NCBI GenBank assembly: GCA_947494035.1
Contig: CANLTN010000023.1
Location: forward strand, 5,378-69,377
Direction of reading: 5' to 3'
Length of the DNA: 64,000 nucleotides
Origin: Pseudovibrio sp947494035
GTDB lineage: Bacteria > Pseudomonadota > Alphaproteobacteria > Rhizobiales > Stappiaceae
Shown: positions 8,975 through 18,863 of the stretch, one piece after another
Position numbering within the stretch: the stretch's first letter is position 1
How the letters are laid out: every line of letters begins with the position of its first letter
Notes under the pieces: generated by a model
The model's input: the letters and a program-made list of their open reading frames with translations, nothing else
The model's database searches: none
What the model was told of the DNA's origin: nothing
Program-made: the position numbers and the translations under genes

Positions 8975-9853
8975 TTAGTTGATCAGGCCAGCATGGACCA
9001 TAGCCTTGCGAATGGTCTGCTGAGTTTCTTCAGTAACTTTGACCAAAGGCACGCGCAGCTCCTCTTCCATAAAGCCAAGCAGGGACAAAGCATACTTTGG
9101 ACCAGCTGGATTTGGCTCAATGAACATAGCGTCATGCAGAGGTGCAAGTCGGTCCTGAATGCTCAGCGCGGTTGCAAAATCTCCTGCAAGACACGCTTCC
9201 TGGAACCGTGAGCACAGCGCTGGCGCAACGTTTGCTGTCACGGAGATACATCCATGACCACCATGAGCCATAAAGCCAAGCGCAGTGATATCTTCACCGG
9301 ACAGCTGGATGAACTCTTTGCCGCACATATGGCGCTGCATGGAGGCGCGAGCAAGGTTGGCCGTTGCATCTTTCACACCGACAATATTGTCCACTTCATC
9401 AAACAACTCGGCCATGGTTTCAGGCAGCATGTCAATTATGGAGCGACCCGGAATGTTATAGATGTAGATCGGAAGATCTACAGAAGCAGCAACCGCCTTG
9501 AAGTGAGCCTTCAGCCCTGCCTGATTTGGCTTGTTGTAATAAGGCGTGACCGACAAAATTGCATCCGCCCCCACTTCCTGTGCGTGCTGCGCAAATTCAA
9601 TCGCTTCAACCGGATTATTTGAGCCCGCTCCGGCCATCACCGGAACACGGCCAGCAGAAACCTCAACCGCCATCTGTACAACGCGCTTATGCTCGTCAAA
9701 AGAAAGTGTTGGGCTTTCACCGGTTGTTCCCACGGGGACAAGCCCATGGGAGCCCTGTTTTATCTGCCAATCCACGAATTCCCGGAAGGCCTTCTCATCC
9801 ACTTTGCCATCCTTAAAAGGGGTGACAAGTGCTGGGATTGATCCTCTAAACAT
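8975..9853 (-). CDS. dapA: 4-hydroxy-tetrahydrodipicolinate synthase
   Basis: Condenses pyruvate with aspartate semialdehyde, the first committed step toward diaminopimelate and lysine. The TIM-barrel protein (292 residues) shows GTTGESPTLSFDEH (about 43-56), the YYNKPNQAGL segment with the catalytic Tyr, IYNIPGRS, and the Schiff-base Lys in VGVKDATANL. It starts at ATG 9853 and is transcribed divergently from the lytic transglycosylase gene. Confidence 0.97.
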   Translation of the reverse strand: MFRGSIPALVTPFKDGKVDEKAFREFVDWQIKQGSHGLVPVGTTGESPTLSFDEHKRVVQMAVEVSAGRVPVMAGAGSNNPVEAIEFAQHAQEVGADAILSVTPYYNKPNQAGLKAHFKAVAASVDLPIYIYNIPGRSIIDMLPETMAELFDEVDNIVGVKDATANLARASMQRHMCGKEFIQLSGEDITALGFMAHGGHGCISVTANVAPALCSRFQEACLAGDFATALSIQDRLAPLHDAMFIEPNPAGPKYALSLLGFMEEELRVPLVKVTEETQQTIRKAMVHAGLIN

Positions 9854-10060
9854 TTCAGGTTCCTCGTTGGATTACATATAAACAGAGCAAAATTAACCAA
9901 TCCCCTCAAAGGGGTGGCAAACCGTAATTTGATCTAGCCCATCTCGACAATATCACCAAGACCTTCTGTTATTAGATTCAGGAATTTTTTTGTGCTCATA
10001 TTTAGGCCAGCATCACCTGTGAGTATGATAGGTCGATGGGCGAAACATTAAACAGATATT

Positions 10061-10097
10061 TACTCTGTTTGTGGCAAACAGAGTATTGGATTTTTTG
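10061..10097 (+). terminator. Hairpin plus T run in the leader of the transglycosylase gene
   Basis: Perfect 11-bp stem TACTCTGTTTG / CAAACAGAGTA with a 3-nt loop, followed by TTGGATTTTTT. It has the form of a rho-independent terminator yet lies 70 bp upstream of the coding start at 10167 and downstream of no + strand gene, so it is a candidate attenuator or the end of a short RNA. The rest of 9854-10166 holds only the two divergent promoter regions. Confidence 0.6.
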
Positions 10098-10166
10098 CGA
10101 ATTAAACCATCCGGTGCGTATTCTGCCGGATAAACAACACTCAGGTGAGACTGGCCGACGAGTAGT

Positions 10167-12467
10167 ATGCGTATCCGTAAGCTTCTTCTTGTATCGACAC
10201 GAGTTAGTGCAATTGCAATTGCAACGACTTTTTCAGCATCGGCATTTTCTGCTGTATCCTCTTTAAATCACAGCACAATTCCGGTTCCGAATCCCGTCAA
10301 ATCCGTGCGTACCGTTACCTTGGCGGGCCAACAGGCCGCCTTACAAAGCGTGCAGCGCATGGCAATGCCGCGCTCCAAACCCTCTGCAGCGGCAAAGGGC
10401 TTGACAGTCAGCACAAACAGCACTCAGCTGTCCAGTTACGCGCCAGTGGCACCTGTTCCCAATGGCAAAAATCAGGTAGCAAACCGCCCTTCCAGACCGT
10501 TAAACGCGGTGGAAGCAACTTCAGCCTTAACAAACTCTTATCCACAGGGATTGAGCACAGCTCAAGCAACCGGACCGATCGAGCCGCTGAAGACGGTCTT
10601 AGAGCACGTCAAGGCCGGGCGTCTGGATGAAGCCCTGAGCGCCCGCAATGCTTTGCCGGACAATCTTGACCGCCGTTTGGCCGATTGGTTCATTATGCTA
10701 CGCGGCGGCCCGCAAACACCGGTCACCCATATCGCTCAGTTCGCAGCAAGCGCCCCACACTGGCCAACGGCACAGGTTGTACGCGCGCGCGGAGAAGCCG
10801 CCCTTGCGGCCTCCAACCTGACACCAACGCAGGTCATTGGCGCATTCGGTTCAAGTGTACCTGAGACCAATGACGGTAAACTCGCCCTTGCAAAAGCTTA
10901 TTTAGCACAGGGCAATAAAAACGATGCTGCAAAACTTATTCGCCCTCTTTGGCAAAAAACTGTCATGGAACCCGACGAAGAGGCTGCACTCCGCAAAACC
11001 TTCGGCGGTCTCCTAAGCCAGAAAGACCATCGCCTCAGAGCCGAAATGCTTCTCTACCGTGACAGAGCCCGCGCTGCCGAACGCCTACTTTCCGAGCTGT
11101 CACAGGACGAACAGACTTACGTCAAAGCCCGCATCGCAAGCATCCGCAAAAACAGGGACGCGCTCAGCAAGCTAAGAAACGTCCCGCGCACCATGCAGTC
11201 GGACACCAACTACCAGTATGCACTGATCGAGCACTACCGAGTGCAAGGCGATTACGAAACTGCGGCAAAACTTATGGAGGCAGCCCCAACCGATCCTGCC
11301 CTTTTGCTCAATGGTGACAGTTGGTGGCAGCAGCGCCGCGACATCTCCCGCGAAATGGTAGAGGCAGGCCAGCCACGCCGCGCCTACAATATTGCCGCTC
11401 ACCATGCTGCGGAAACTCCGGGCATGATTGTTGAGGCAGAATTTCATGCCGGATGGTTTGCCCTGCGATATGTTGGGGATCCAAATCTGGCTGAACCGCA
11501 CTTCAAGCGTATCGCCAGGCTCGGCACTACATCACAGACCCTGTCCCGCGCCTACTACTGGCTCGGTCGTACTCGGGAAGCCCTCAATGACACGCAGGGG
11601 GCCATCTCATATTACCAGCAGGCAGGTGCGTTCCAGACCTCCTATTACGGTCAGCTGGCACTGGCAAAGCTCGGCATCAATCAACTGCCATTAGCAGCCC
11701 TTCCGCAAGTGACTGAGGCAGATCAAGCCGCGTTCAATCAGAATGAACTCGTTCACGCCATCAAACGAATGGACGAAGCCGGGCTGCACAATGATTCACT
11801 GTTGTTCTATACGCATCTGGCACGAACACTTCCGACAAACGGGCAACTCAGGCTTCTTGCCGAGCTGGCGGAGTCGCGTGGCATCTACCAGTGGTCAACA
11901 ATGGTGGGACGTCTGGCACAGGCTGAGCGCGCAGAGGCAGCGCCGCTTGCTTACCCAACCAACGCACTTCCGCCCAAAACACGCATAACAAAAGGCATTG
12001 AAACCCCAGTCGTTTATGCGATCGCTCGACAAGAGAGCTCATTTAACCCAGAAGCCCGCAGCCCTGCTGGCGCACTGGGATTACTTCAGCTGATGCCGGG
12101 AACAGCTCGCGAGACCGCGCGCAAACTCGGTGTCTCCTACAAAAAATCACGGCTCACCTCTGACCCGGCCTACAACGCCACACTTGGCGCAGCATTTCTG
12201 GGTAATTTGGCAGCAGAATTTGATGGGTCCTACATCCTTACCTTTGCAGCCTACAATGCAGGAAAGAACAAGGTAAAGGAATGGATTGAACGCTTCGGTG
12301 ATCCACGCAATCCAAACGTCGATCCAATTGATTGGGTCGAATCAATTCCTTACAGCGAAACACGGAACTACGTGCAGCGCATAACTGAAAACCTTCAGGT
12401 CTATCGCTATAAGCTTGAAAACAAGCCGCTCACCATTACACAAGACCTGACACGTGGCTATCAATAA
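10167..12467 (+). CDS. Soluble lytic murein transglycosylase (Slt70-like)
   Basis: Periplasmic enzyme that cleaves the MurNAc-GlcNAc bond to form 1,6-anhydro-muropeptides. A signal peptide covers about residues 1-29 (MRIRKLLLVSTRVSAIAIAT...). A long low-complexity then superhelical tetratricopeptide-like region spans about 130-580. The C-terminal SLT domain contains ARQESSFNPEARSPAGALGLLQLMPGTA, whose Glu is the catalytic acid, and later FAAYNAGKNKV and Y.ETRNYVQRI. Its 766 residues exceed E. coli Slt70 (about 645) because of the linker after the signal peptide. A terminator follows. Confidence 0.92.
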   Translation: MRIRKLLLVSTRVSAIAIATTFSASAFSAVSSLNHSTIPVPNPVKSVRTVTLAGQQAALQSVQRMAMPRSKPSAAAKGLTVSTNSTQLSSYAPVAPVPNGKNQVANRPSRPLNAVEATSALTNSYPQGLSTAQATGPIEPLKTVLEHVKAGRLDEALSARNALPDNLDRRLADWFIMLRGGPQTPVTHIAQFAASAPHWPTAQVVRARGEAALAASNLTPTQVIGAFGSSVPETNDGKLALAKAYLAQGNKNDAAKLIRPLWQKTVMEPDEEAALRKTFGGLLSQKDHRLRAEMLLYRDRARAAERLLSELSQDEQTYVKARIASIRKNRDALSKLRNVPRTMQSDTNYQYALIEHYRVQGDYETAAKLMEAAPTDPALLLNGDSWWQQRRDISREMVEAGQPRRAYNIAAHHAAETPGMIVEAEFHAGWFALRYVGDPNLAEPHFKRIARLGTTSQTLSRAYYWLGRTREALNDTQGAISYYQQAGAFQTSYYGQLALAKLGINQLPLAALPQVTEADQAAFNQNELVHAIKRMDEAGLHNDSLLFYTHLARTLPTNGQLRLLAELAESRGIYQWSTMVGRLAQAERAEAAPLAYPTNALPPKTRITKGIETPVVYAIARQESSFNPEARSPAGALGLLQLMPGTARETARKLGVSYKKSRLTSDPAYNATLGAAFLGNLAAEFDGSYILTFAAYNAGKNKVKEWIERFGDPRNPNVDPIDWVESIPYSETRNYVQRITENLQVYRYKLENKPLTITQDLTRGYQ

Positions 12468-12484
12468 GCCCTGCGCAAAACCTA

Positions 12485-12532
12485 TGCAATATAAAGAGCT
12501 CGGCAATATTGTCGGGCTCTTCGCATTTTTAG
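12485..12532 (+). terminator. Terminator after the transglycosylase gene
   Basis: Stem AAGAGCTCG...CGGGCTCTT (one bulge) followed by CGCATTTTT. Confidence 0.7.
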
Positions 12533-12766
12533 AGAATACCCCTTCGCCCCATCACCTGACAACTCCCGCAACTTTGACAAGACACCTGCATAAACCTGAC
12601 CTATGGTGATCATAGCAAAGTCAGCGATTCATCAGGCCCTTTCCTGAGACCAAACAAGGACATCAGGAAGATACACGCCGCCCCCAAACGCGGTCTTGGG
12701 AAAATGGATTTCGAACAGAACTGCTGAACGACCGCTGAAAACCTGGAAGCATTTTGGGAGGGCTTC

Positions 12767-13672
12767 ATGCTTCAAACCTCTGACTACATTGATAGTGACC
12801 TTCAAAACGTAACCGGCACAACCCGTTTCACTTGGAAAGCCAGCGACGGGATCACACTATCAGCGCACCTCTGGGAGCCGGAAGAACCCCGCGCACCAAC
12901 GGTACTCTGCCTGCCCGGCCTCACAAGAAACACCCGAGATTTCTACCATCTGGCAAACTTTCTGAAGAAGAACGGCTTGCGCGTCATCGCCATGGATTAC
13001 CGTGGTCGCGGCCTGTCAGACCACTCTGATGACTTCAGAACCTACAGCCTCAGTCAGGAGGCAGACGACATAGATCGAGGCATCGAAGCACTTGGCCTTG
13101 AGAAGTTTGCACTCATCGGCACCTCCCGCGGTGGCCTCCATGCGATCTTTATGGCGCAGCGCTACCCAGAGCGCCTCTTGTCCGTCATTATCAACGATAT
13201 AGGCCCCATAATTGAGCCAGCTGCCCTTGGTGACATAATCGCTTCAGTAGGCGCAGTGATGAAACAGCCGAACATGCAGGCAGCAGCCAAACACCAGGCA
13301 TCCATCCATGGAGCCACATTCACAACCATGTCGGAAGCAGACTGGATAACCTTTGCCAATCAACTATATGCCCCGGATTCTGATGGCGTAATCCTACGCT
13401 ACGACAAAAGCTTGGGTGACACGATCCGTGGAGAAAACAACCCCGCTCCGGAGGGTAATCTCTGGGACTCTTTCAGCGCACTGCAACCAATCCCGCACCT
13501 ACTGCTTCACGGAGAAAACTCGCCCCTTCTCTCGGCAAACACCGTCGAAAAAATGCAGCAAGCGCACCGAAGAATGGAAGTCCTGGCAGTTCCCAATCAA
13601 GGGCACGCCCCCTTGCTCTGGGATCAACTCTCCCAGAACCGCATTCTGAATTTTATCCTCACAAACGCATGA
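12767..13672 (+). CDS. Alpha/beta-fold hydrolase
   Basis: A 301-residue cytosolic hydrolase of unassigned substrate. It has an HG-like oxyanion segment LCLPGLTRNTRDFYHLA (about 47-63), the YRGRGLSDHS motif, the nucleophile elbow GTSRGG (Ser at about residue 117), and a late His in NQGHAPLLWD that completes the Ser-His-Asp triad. SD GGGAGGG precedes ATG 12767. The 12468-12766 upstream gap contains no gene. It resembles hydrolases often annotated as 3-oxoadipate enol-lactonase-like, but no pathway neighbour supports that. Confidence 0.85.
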   Translation: MLQTSDYIDSDLQNVTGTTRFTWKASDGITLSAHLWEPEEPRAPTVLCLPGLTRNTRDFYHLANFLKKNGLRVIAMDYRGRGLSDHSDDFRTYSLSQEADDIDRGIEALGLEKFALIGTSRGGLHAIFMAQRYPERLLSVIINDIGPIIEPAALGDIIASVGAVMKQPNMQAAAKHQASIHGATFTTMSEADWITFANQLYAPDSDGVILRYDKSLGDTIRGENNPAPEGNLWDSFSALQPIPHLLLHGENSPLLSANTVEKMQQAHRRMEVLAVPNQGHAPLLWDQLSQNRILNFILTNA

Positions 13673-13681
13673 ACCACACAA

Positions 13682-13713
13682 AAAAGAGGAGCTGGATCGT
13701 AAGATCCAGCTCC
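13682..13713 (-). terminator. Rho-independent terminator of porin gene 1
   Basis: Perfect 11-bp stem GGAGCTGGATC / GATCCAGCTCC with loop GTAA. The T run (TCTTTTTTGTG) follows on the - strand, so it serves the porin gene ending at 13738; the same stem may also block the convergent hydrolase transcript. Confidence 0.9.
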
Positions 13714-13737
13714 CAAGTCCTTCAAGAAACTTGAATT

Positions 13738-14970
13738 TTAGAAGGTCTTTTGAACCCTGAACAGTGCGCTGGCTTCATCAAAATCTTTCGTCTCCTCTGG
13801 TGATGTCCTCACATAACCAAGATCAACGCCCATCTCCAGACCCGCTACAGGCGACCAAACAAGGTCCCAATCCAGCGATACACGGTTAAAGTCAGGAAGC
13901 GGTGCACCAGTCGGCGTATCAACCACCGCATAACTGGCATCGAAGTCCGTTCTCACATCGGGTGTCACGTAGTGCGTTAACCCGCCGGAAAACGACAGTG
14001 CCTCAGTTTTGCGGGTATCACCGCCAATGTAGTAGGCATCAAAAACCTCATCGTCATCAATGCCCACGTAGGAAACAGCACCGTTTCCGTACTGGAACTG
14101 CACAGCCATAGCATCCTGACTACCCAATTGTGGCAGATTAATAATGGCCCCAGCTCCAAACGCCCAACCAACGTCACCCGGCACATACGCCGCTTCTGGT
14201 CTGATATGCGTCACAGCTGCCGACAGCTTCGCACTGCCCCAGTCACCATCCATCCGGAACGCAGCAACCGCATCCGGTGCCTTATTCCCGGCCCTGCCAT
14301 TCTCACTTTCAACGCCGGTGAACACACCATGCGCACGATAAACAGGGTCCTCAATGGAAACCGTGACAGAAACACCGTCCTCAAACACTTCCGTATACGC
14401 CGCAGACCACGAATTGGCATCCGACCAATCGCGATGCACCGAACCAAACGTGGCACCCGTAAAGAAGTCAAACAGCGAACCAGTACGCCCGATGGTAAAG
14501 CCACCAAACTGAATATAGGCCTTATTCAGGTCCATGACCGGGGAATCCCCATAGCGCTCACTATCTGAATCCACAGTGGCCCTAAGCTCAGTGAAAGCGC
14601 GAACGAACCCATACTCCGTATCCGACCTCGCATCCATACGGATATACGACCGCGCACGAAGGCGGACTGAATTCAGATCTCGCCCCTGCGGGCCATCATC
14701 AACAACACCACCCCAGTTACTCGGCTTATCAGGAAAACGCCGATACAGCGCATCGGTCCGCACCCGTCCACTCAAACGAAGACAAGTCTGCGTTCCCGGA
14801 ATATAGAAAAAGCCCGCGCCATATGCATCACATACCTGCACATAGTCCAATGGCTCCACTAAGTTAACTGGCTCCGAACTGGCCCGATGAACAGGTTTAG
14901 GCAAATCTGTAGCCTGTGCTGCAACTCCGAATGACAGCAAGACCGGCAGGAATATCAGCTTCTTCGTCAT
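13738..14970 (-). CDS. Porin, alphaproteobacterial Porin_2 type (paralog 1, divergent)
   Basis: Outer-membrane general-diffusion porin, 410 residues, expected 16-stranded beta-barrel. The start at 14970 is set by GGAGGTT upstream; the signal peptide is MTKKLIFLPVLLSFGVAAQA. The conserved mature start is LDYVQVCDAYGAGFFYIPGT followed by TCLRLSGRVR, and the protein ends in the aromatic FRVQKTF that BAM recognises. It is the most divergent of the four neighbouring paralogs, with a different signal peptide, a longer N-terminal linker and no acidic insertion after the first strand. Confidence 0.93.
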   Translation of the reverse strand: MTKKLIFLPVLLSFGVAAQATDLPKPVHRASSEPVNLVEPLDYVQVCDAYGAGFFYIPGTQTCLRLSGRVRTDALYRRFPDKPSNWGGVVDDGPQGRDLNSVRLRARSYIRMDARSDTEYGFVRAFTELRATVDSDSERYGDSPVMDLNKAYIQFGGFTIGRTGSLFDFFTGATFGSVHRDWSDANSWSAAYTEVFEDGVSVTVSIEDPVYRAHGVFTGVESENGRAGNKAPDAVAAFRMDGDWGSAKLSAAVTHIRPEAAYVPGDVGWAFGAGAIINLPQLGSQDAMAVQFQYGNGAVSYVGIDDDEVFDAYYIGGDTRKTEALSFSGGLTHYVTPDVRTDFDASYAVVDTPTGAPLPDFNRVSLDWDLVWSPVAGLEMGVDLGYVRTSPEETKDFDEASALFRVQKTF

Positions 14971-15225
14971 AGTATTGAACCTCCATCCGTCACTCGGAGT
15001 AGTCCAACGCCCACAACTGCAGCGATTAAAATCAGCTGCAATGACTACCCCTGTGCAACTAGACAATTACGCCAAGGATCGATTTCCGCAATTACTATGG
15101 ATTGGTCAGGATTTTCTCACCCAACTGATAGGAGCAGCGGTTTCAACTGAGAAAAATATCGGAGCTTAGGAGAATACCCAATCGGGATTACTCAGTGAGA
15201 ACTTGAGTACCTCCCACAAATGGGA

Positions 15226-15254
15226 AAGCCCGGCGGGTTGGAACCGCCGGGCTT
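15226..15254 (-). terminator. Hairpin between porin genes 2 and 1
   Basis: Stem AAGCCCGGCGG / CCGCCGGGCTT (11 bp, 7-nt loop), followed on the - strand by TTTCCCATTTG. It resembles the hairpin downstream of porin gene 4 (19382-19406) and shares flanking sequence with it, as expected if both are copies of one duplicated unit. Confidence 0.6.
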
Positions 15255-15411
15255 GAGAGACTGATTGAAAGATCAGGATATATGAACTTCAACCAGATAT
15301 AGATTAGAAGGTTTTGAGAAAAACCAAAACACATAAAATCTTGAAGTGGCACCCATATATACGTCCTGCATATGCAAGTCTGTGGCTGGTATCACATCAA
15401 GGCTTTATAAA

Positions 15412-15442
15412 ATGGCTCCGGCGACACCGCCGCCGAAGCCAT
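15412..15442 (-). terminator. Terminator-like hairpin immediately after porin gene 2
   Basis: On the - strand, GGCTTCGGCG...CGCCGGAGCC (one G-T mismatch) is followed by ATTTTATAAAG, 15 bp beyond the stop codon. Confidence 0.65.
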
Positions 15443-15456
15443 CACTCTAAGAGATC

Positions 15457-16695
15457 TTAGAAGGTGTACTGTACGCGTGCACCAACTTTGGTTTCTTTCT
15501 GGTCTTCGGAGTCATCAGCCCAACCTGCTGCAACTGCAAATGCAAGGCCTTCAACTGGAGAGTAGACAACAGAAGCGTCCAACGCGGTACGGTTGTAGTC
15601 CGCATCATCCTGATCAAGTGACAGGTAGGAGAAGTCGAGCATTGCAGATACTTTGTCGCTCAGATCAGCGGAGAGACCACCACCGATGTTGTAACCGGTA
15701 GCACCACCAGCATCTGTAAAGCCATCAACATCTGCACCGATGTAGGAAAGCGCCTGGTCAGCATACTGAGCCTGGAAAGAAGCTTCAATACCGTCCATCG
15801 CAGCAACAGTTACGCTACCAGTCACAGCATATCCGTAGTCGTCTTCGCCATAAGCGTGTGTTGCAGCTGCTAGTTTAGCAGAGCCCCAACCCTGTGAAAC
15901 AGCCAGCGCACCAACAAAATCAGCACGGTTGCTTACGCCGCCACGTGCGTTTGCATCTTCAACAGAAGCGATCAAAGACAGACCGTTACCAAGATCAGCA
16001 GTGTAGGATACCTGCAGAACGCCAGAATCGGAGTAGTTTTCAGAAACAGGAGCAATCCAAGTATAGCCTGTGAAGCTGTCAAACTGCGAAGAAGTGTTAC
16101 CGATCAGCAAGGAACCGGAATTAAATCCGAGTTGCAAAAATACATCACCCATACCGACGGTTGCATCGCCAGACTGGTTGTGTGTCGCAGTCAATTCCAT
16201 GTAGGTCTTGATGGTTGCAAAATCTGTATTTGTCATGGAGTCGAAATACAGGTAACCACGAGCATAAGCAGAGTAGTCGTTGGTTTCCTCTTCGACTGCA
16301 TCTTCCGTTGGGATTGTAACTACATCCTCAGCGTCCACCACTACAACGTCGGCCGGGTCGTCACTAACAGTTACGTATGTGCCGTCGTCCAGCTTATTTA
16401 CAGCGACAACAAAACCATCTTCTTCGCTAACATATACTTCTTGAGCAGCAGAACCAGCAGTAGTCACATCGCCCAGACCATCGTTCAGGTCATGAGAAAC
16501 GATGTTTGTACGGATACGGCCGTGTACACGGATACAGGTGCTCTGACCTGGCAGCTGGAAGTAGCCGGAGCCGAATGCATCACATGCCTGCACGTAGTTT
16601 ACTGGCTCTGCGACCATTGGAAGGTCAGCAGCCTGAGCAGAAGTTGCGGCTGCAGCAGCTGCTGCTGCGAGTGCGAGTTTCTTGAAGTTCATCAC
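15457..16695 (-). CDS. Porin, alphaproteobacterial Porin_2 type (paralog 2)
   Basis: 412-residue outer-membrane porin. Signal peptide MMNFKKLALAAAAAAAATSAQA, mature start ADLPMVAEPVNYVQACDAFGSGYFQLPG, C-terminal GARVQYTF with terminal Phe. Between the first barrel strand and SAYARGYLYF it has a roughly 60-residue insertion rich in Asp/Glu/Val (SEEDGFVVAV, PADVVVVDAEDVVTI, EDAVEEETND), likely an extracellular or constriction loop. Met1 and Met2 are adjacent; either could be used. It is closely related to paralog 3. Confidence 0.93.
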   Translation of the reverse strand: MMNFKKLALAAAAAAAATSAQAADLPMVAEPVNYVQACDAFGSGYFQLPGQSTCIRVHGRIRTNIVSHDLNDGLGDVTTAGSAAQEVYVSEEDGFVVAVNKLDDGTYVTVSDDPADVVVVDAEDVVTIPTEDAVEEETNDYSAYARGYLYFDSMTNTDFATIKTYMELTATHNQSGDATVGMGDVFLQLGFNSGSLLIGNTSSQFDSFTGYTWIAPVSENYSDSGVLQVSYTADLGNGLSLIASVEDANARGGVSNRADFVGALAVSQGWGSAKLAAATHAYGEDDYGYAVTGSVTVAAMDGIEASFQAQYADQALSYIGADVDGFTDAGGATGYNIGGGLSADLSDKVSAMLDFSYLSLDQDDADYNRTALDASVVYSPVEGLAFAVAAGWADDSEDQKETKVGARVQYTF

Positions 16696-17573
16696 AAGCT
16701 TCCCATAATATGGATTTTAAACTTTATTTTAAACAGATCATCAAACCGCAACTCTGGTGCGTGCACCGTCATCAAACGTGTCTGAACTGTCCCCGTGAAC
16801 CCTCCGCCTCAAATCAAACACTTGCCTGATGAGAAAGCCCCCTGAAGGTTCGTGAGGAGAAATTACAATACTATGAGTTTTAGGCAAGCCCATTAAGGAG
16901 GTGCACTTGCCTATTTCTATTTGTGACTTTTGACATGTGTATTTTTTGCAACAGGAGGATCAGGCAAGGAATGGAACAAATGCCTCAGCAATGCTTTCCT
17001 GACTGCGGCCGAACAATCTGGATAGCTCAGCAATCCATCTAAAAATTAACGTATTTACATAAATATTTTCAATAGGTTAGACAGACACCGTATCACCACA
17101 ACTAACTCACTAAAGGTGACGACATTAAAACCTGAGCGCCAGCAGCCAAAGTTTTCCTGCTTCCGGCCGGATGTGAATAAGATATCATCATAATTAGGCA
17201 AATGCAGACTAAGAAACGCATCACTTACAATAGGATGAGCCAGAATCTCGGGATGTATTTCCAAGCAAGCCGCCCCAAACCCCAAACCCCAAACAGGATC
17301 AGGCAAGAATAACACCTCAACAAGGAAGTTAGAGAGCGGAACGAGAATGCAAATGCGCGCAACACGCGCTAAAACATCCGCCCCGCCAGAACATCAAATC
17401 AATCAAGGCCAGTATCAAGCCGGCCCCACACAAACCTGCGCACCCCGCCACTGCCGCCCAACCACTGACAACACCCTACAAGGCTAATACAAAGGCTAAT
17501 ACAATTGCATACGCAGCAAACGCACGGAACACGCATTCCACGCGCGCGAATGAGTGCCCCGAAACAACAAAAA
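16696..17573. other. Intergenic region between porin genes 2 and 3
   Basis: About 880 bp without a convincing gene. The open frames here (for example 17055-17315 on the - strand) lack a Shine-Dalgarno and recognisable domains. The leader and promoter of porin gene 2 must lie at its left end. Long 5' regions are common for regulated outer-membrane porin genes, but I see no recognisable operator. Confidence 0.5.
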
Positions 17574-17599
17574 ACCCCGGCAACCAAAGCTACCGGGGT
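17566..17599 (-). terminator. Rho-independent terminator of porin gene 3
   Basis: On the - strand, ACCCCGG...CCGGGGT (7 bp, 12-nt loop) is followed by TTTTTTGTTG. Confidence 0.85.
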
Positions 17600-17645
17600 C
17601 TTCCGAAACTGGATAGTGATTACACTATCAAATTTCTACACCAGA

Positions 17646-18863
17646 TTAGAAGGTGTACTGTACACGAGCACCAACGCGAGTTTCGTCGTCGTACTTAGTA
17701 GCTGTGTCGTCGTCCTGCTGAGCCCAACCTGCAGCCAGAGCGAGACCAAGACCTGCTACTGGGGAGTAAACGATAGAACCGTTTACAGAAGTCTTGGAGT
17801 AGTCGTCGCTGTCTTTGTCAAGAGCAAGGTAGGTAACGTCAAGCTGCGCGGATACTTTCTCGGTCAGAGAAGTTTCGATACCACCGGACAGTGCGTAACC
17901 GGTTACATCAGCAGCAGAAGCAGCGATGTACTTGCCAGCTTCGTCAGCGTACTGAGCCTGGAAGGTGATTTCAGTACCTTCTTTCAGCATGTCAAGGTTG
18001 ATTGCTGTGGTTGCGCCAAGTGCGTAGCCGTAACCATCTTCGTCAGCTTTGTCATGTGCAGCACCGGAAAGCTGGAAAGAACCCCAACCCTGGGAAAGCT
18101 TCAGAGCACCAACGATGTCAACACCGTTGTCCTGACCGTCACGGTAGGAAGCGCTTTCTGCAGAGATAGAAGCTGTTACGCCGTTGCCGAGGTCACCAGT
18201 GAAGGAAGCCTGAAGAGCAGATTCGTCAGATAGGGACAGACCAACAGGGCCGATCCAAGTGTAACCAGTGAATGCGTCGAATACGGAAGTTTCACGACCG
18301 AACAGGAAGGAACCGTAGTTGGTGCCGATCTGAACCCAAGCATCGCCAAGACCGTTGGTACCGTTGCCTTCTTCGTCCCAAGTTGCAGTCAACTCGGTGA
18401 AGGTTTTGATTGTACCGAAGTCGGTGCCAGTCATGGAAGTGAAGTACAGGTAACCACGAGTGTAAGCAGAGTAGTCGTTAGTTTCTTCTTCTACTGCTGC
18501 AAGAACTTCGCGTTTCTGGGTGACTTCACCGGCAGCATCAGTCCCGTCAAGTTTAATGAAATCATCACCAAGACCGACTACAGCATCTCCGTCTGCATCG
18601 ATACCAACAGAAACGGCTTCTGCGCCTTCTTTGGTTACATCGCCCACGCCGTTAGCGAAGTCGTGGGAAACATACTGTGCGCGGATACGGCCACCGAGCT
18701 TAACGCAGGTTGCGGAACCTGGCAGCTGGAAGTAACCAGCGCCGAATGCGTCACATGCCTGTACGTAGTTTACTGGCTCAGCTGCCATAGGCAGATCTGC
18801 AGCCTGTGCAGAAGTTGCAGCTGCAGCAGCTGCTGCAGCGAGTGCAAGAGTCTTAACGTTCAT
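17646..18863 (-). CDS. Porin, alphaproteobacterial Porin_2 type (paralog 3)
   Basis: 405-residue outer-membrane porin. The start is Met at 18863 (MNVKTLALAAAAAAAATSAQA), preceded by GGAAGGTCAGGATT, rather than the longer open frame to 18989. Mature start ADLPMAAEPVNYVQACDAFGAGYFQLPG and C-terminal VGARVQYTF are nearly those of paralog 2. Its variable insertion after strand 1 is also acidic but of different sequence (SVGIDADGDAVVGLGDDFIK), ending in the shared EEETNDYSAY. Confidence 0.94.
   Translation of the reverse strand: MNVKTLALAAAAAAAATSAQAADLPMAAEPVNYVQACDAFGAGYFQLPGSATCVKLGGRIRAQYVSHDFANGVGDVTKEGAEAVSVGIDADGDAVVGLGDDFIKLDGTDAAGEVTQKREVLAAVEEETNDYSAYTRGYLYFTSMTGTDFGTIKTFTELTATWDEEGNGTNGLGDAWVQIGTNYGSFLFGRETSVFDAFTGYTWIGPVGLSLSDESALQASFTGDLGNGVTASISAESASYRDGQDNGVDIVGALKLSQGWGSFQLSGAAHDKADEDGYGYALGATTAINLDMLKEGTEITFQAQYADEAGKYIAASAADVTGYALSGGIETSLTEKVSAQLDVTYLALDKDSDDYSKTSVNGSIVYSPVAGLGLALAAGWAQQDDDTATKYDDETRVGARVQYTF

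Noticed and set aside
16132..16785. 217-codon + strand frame
   Set aside because: Mirror of porin gene 2; Cys/Val-rich translation typical of an antisense shadow.
17055..17315. 86-codon - strand frame between porin genes
   Set aside because: No ribosome site and no recognisable domain; composition is that of the AT-rich intergenic region.
17505..18233. 242-codon + strand frame
   Set aside because: Antisense to porin gene 3, which has a signal peptide, barrel motifs and its own terminator.
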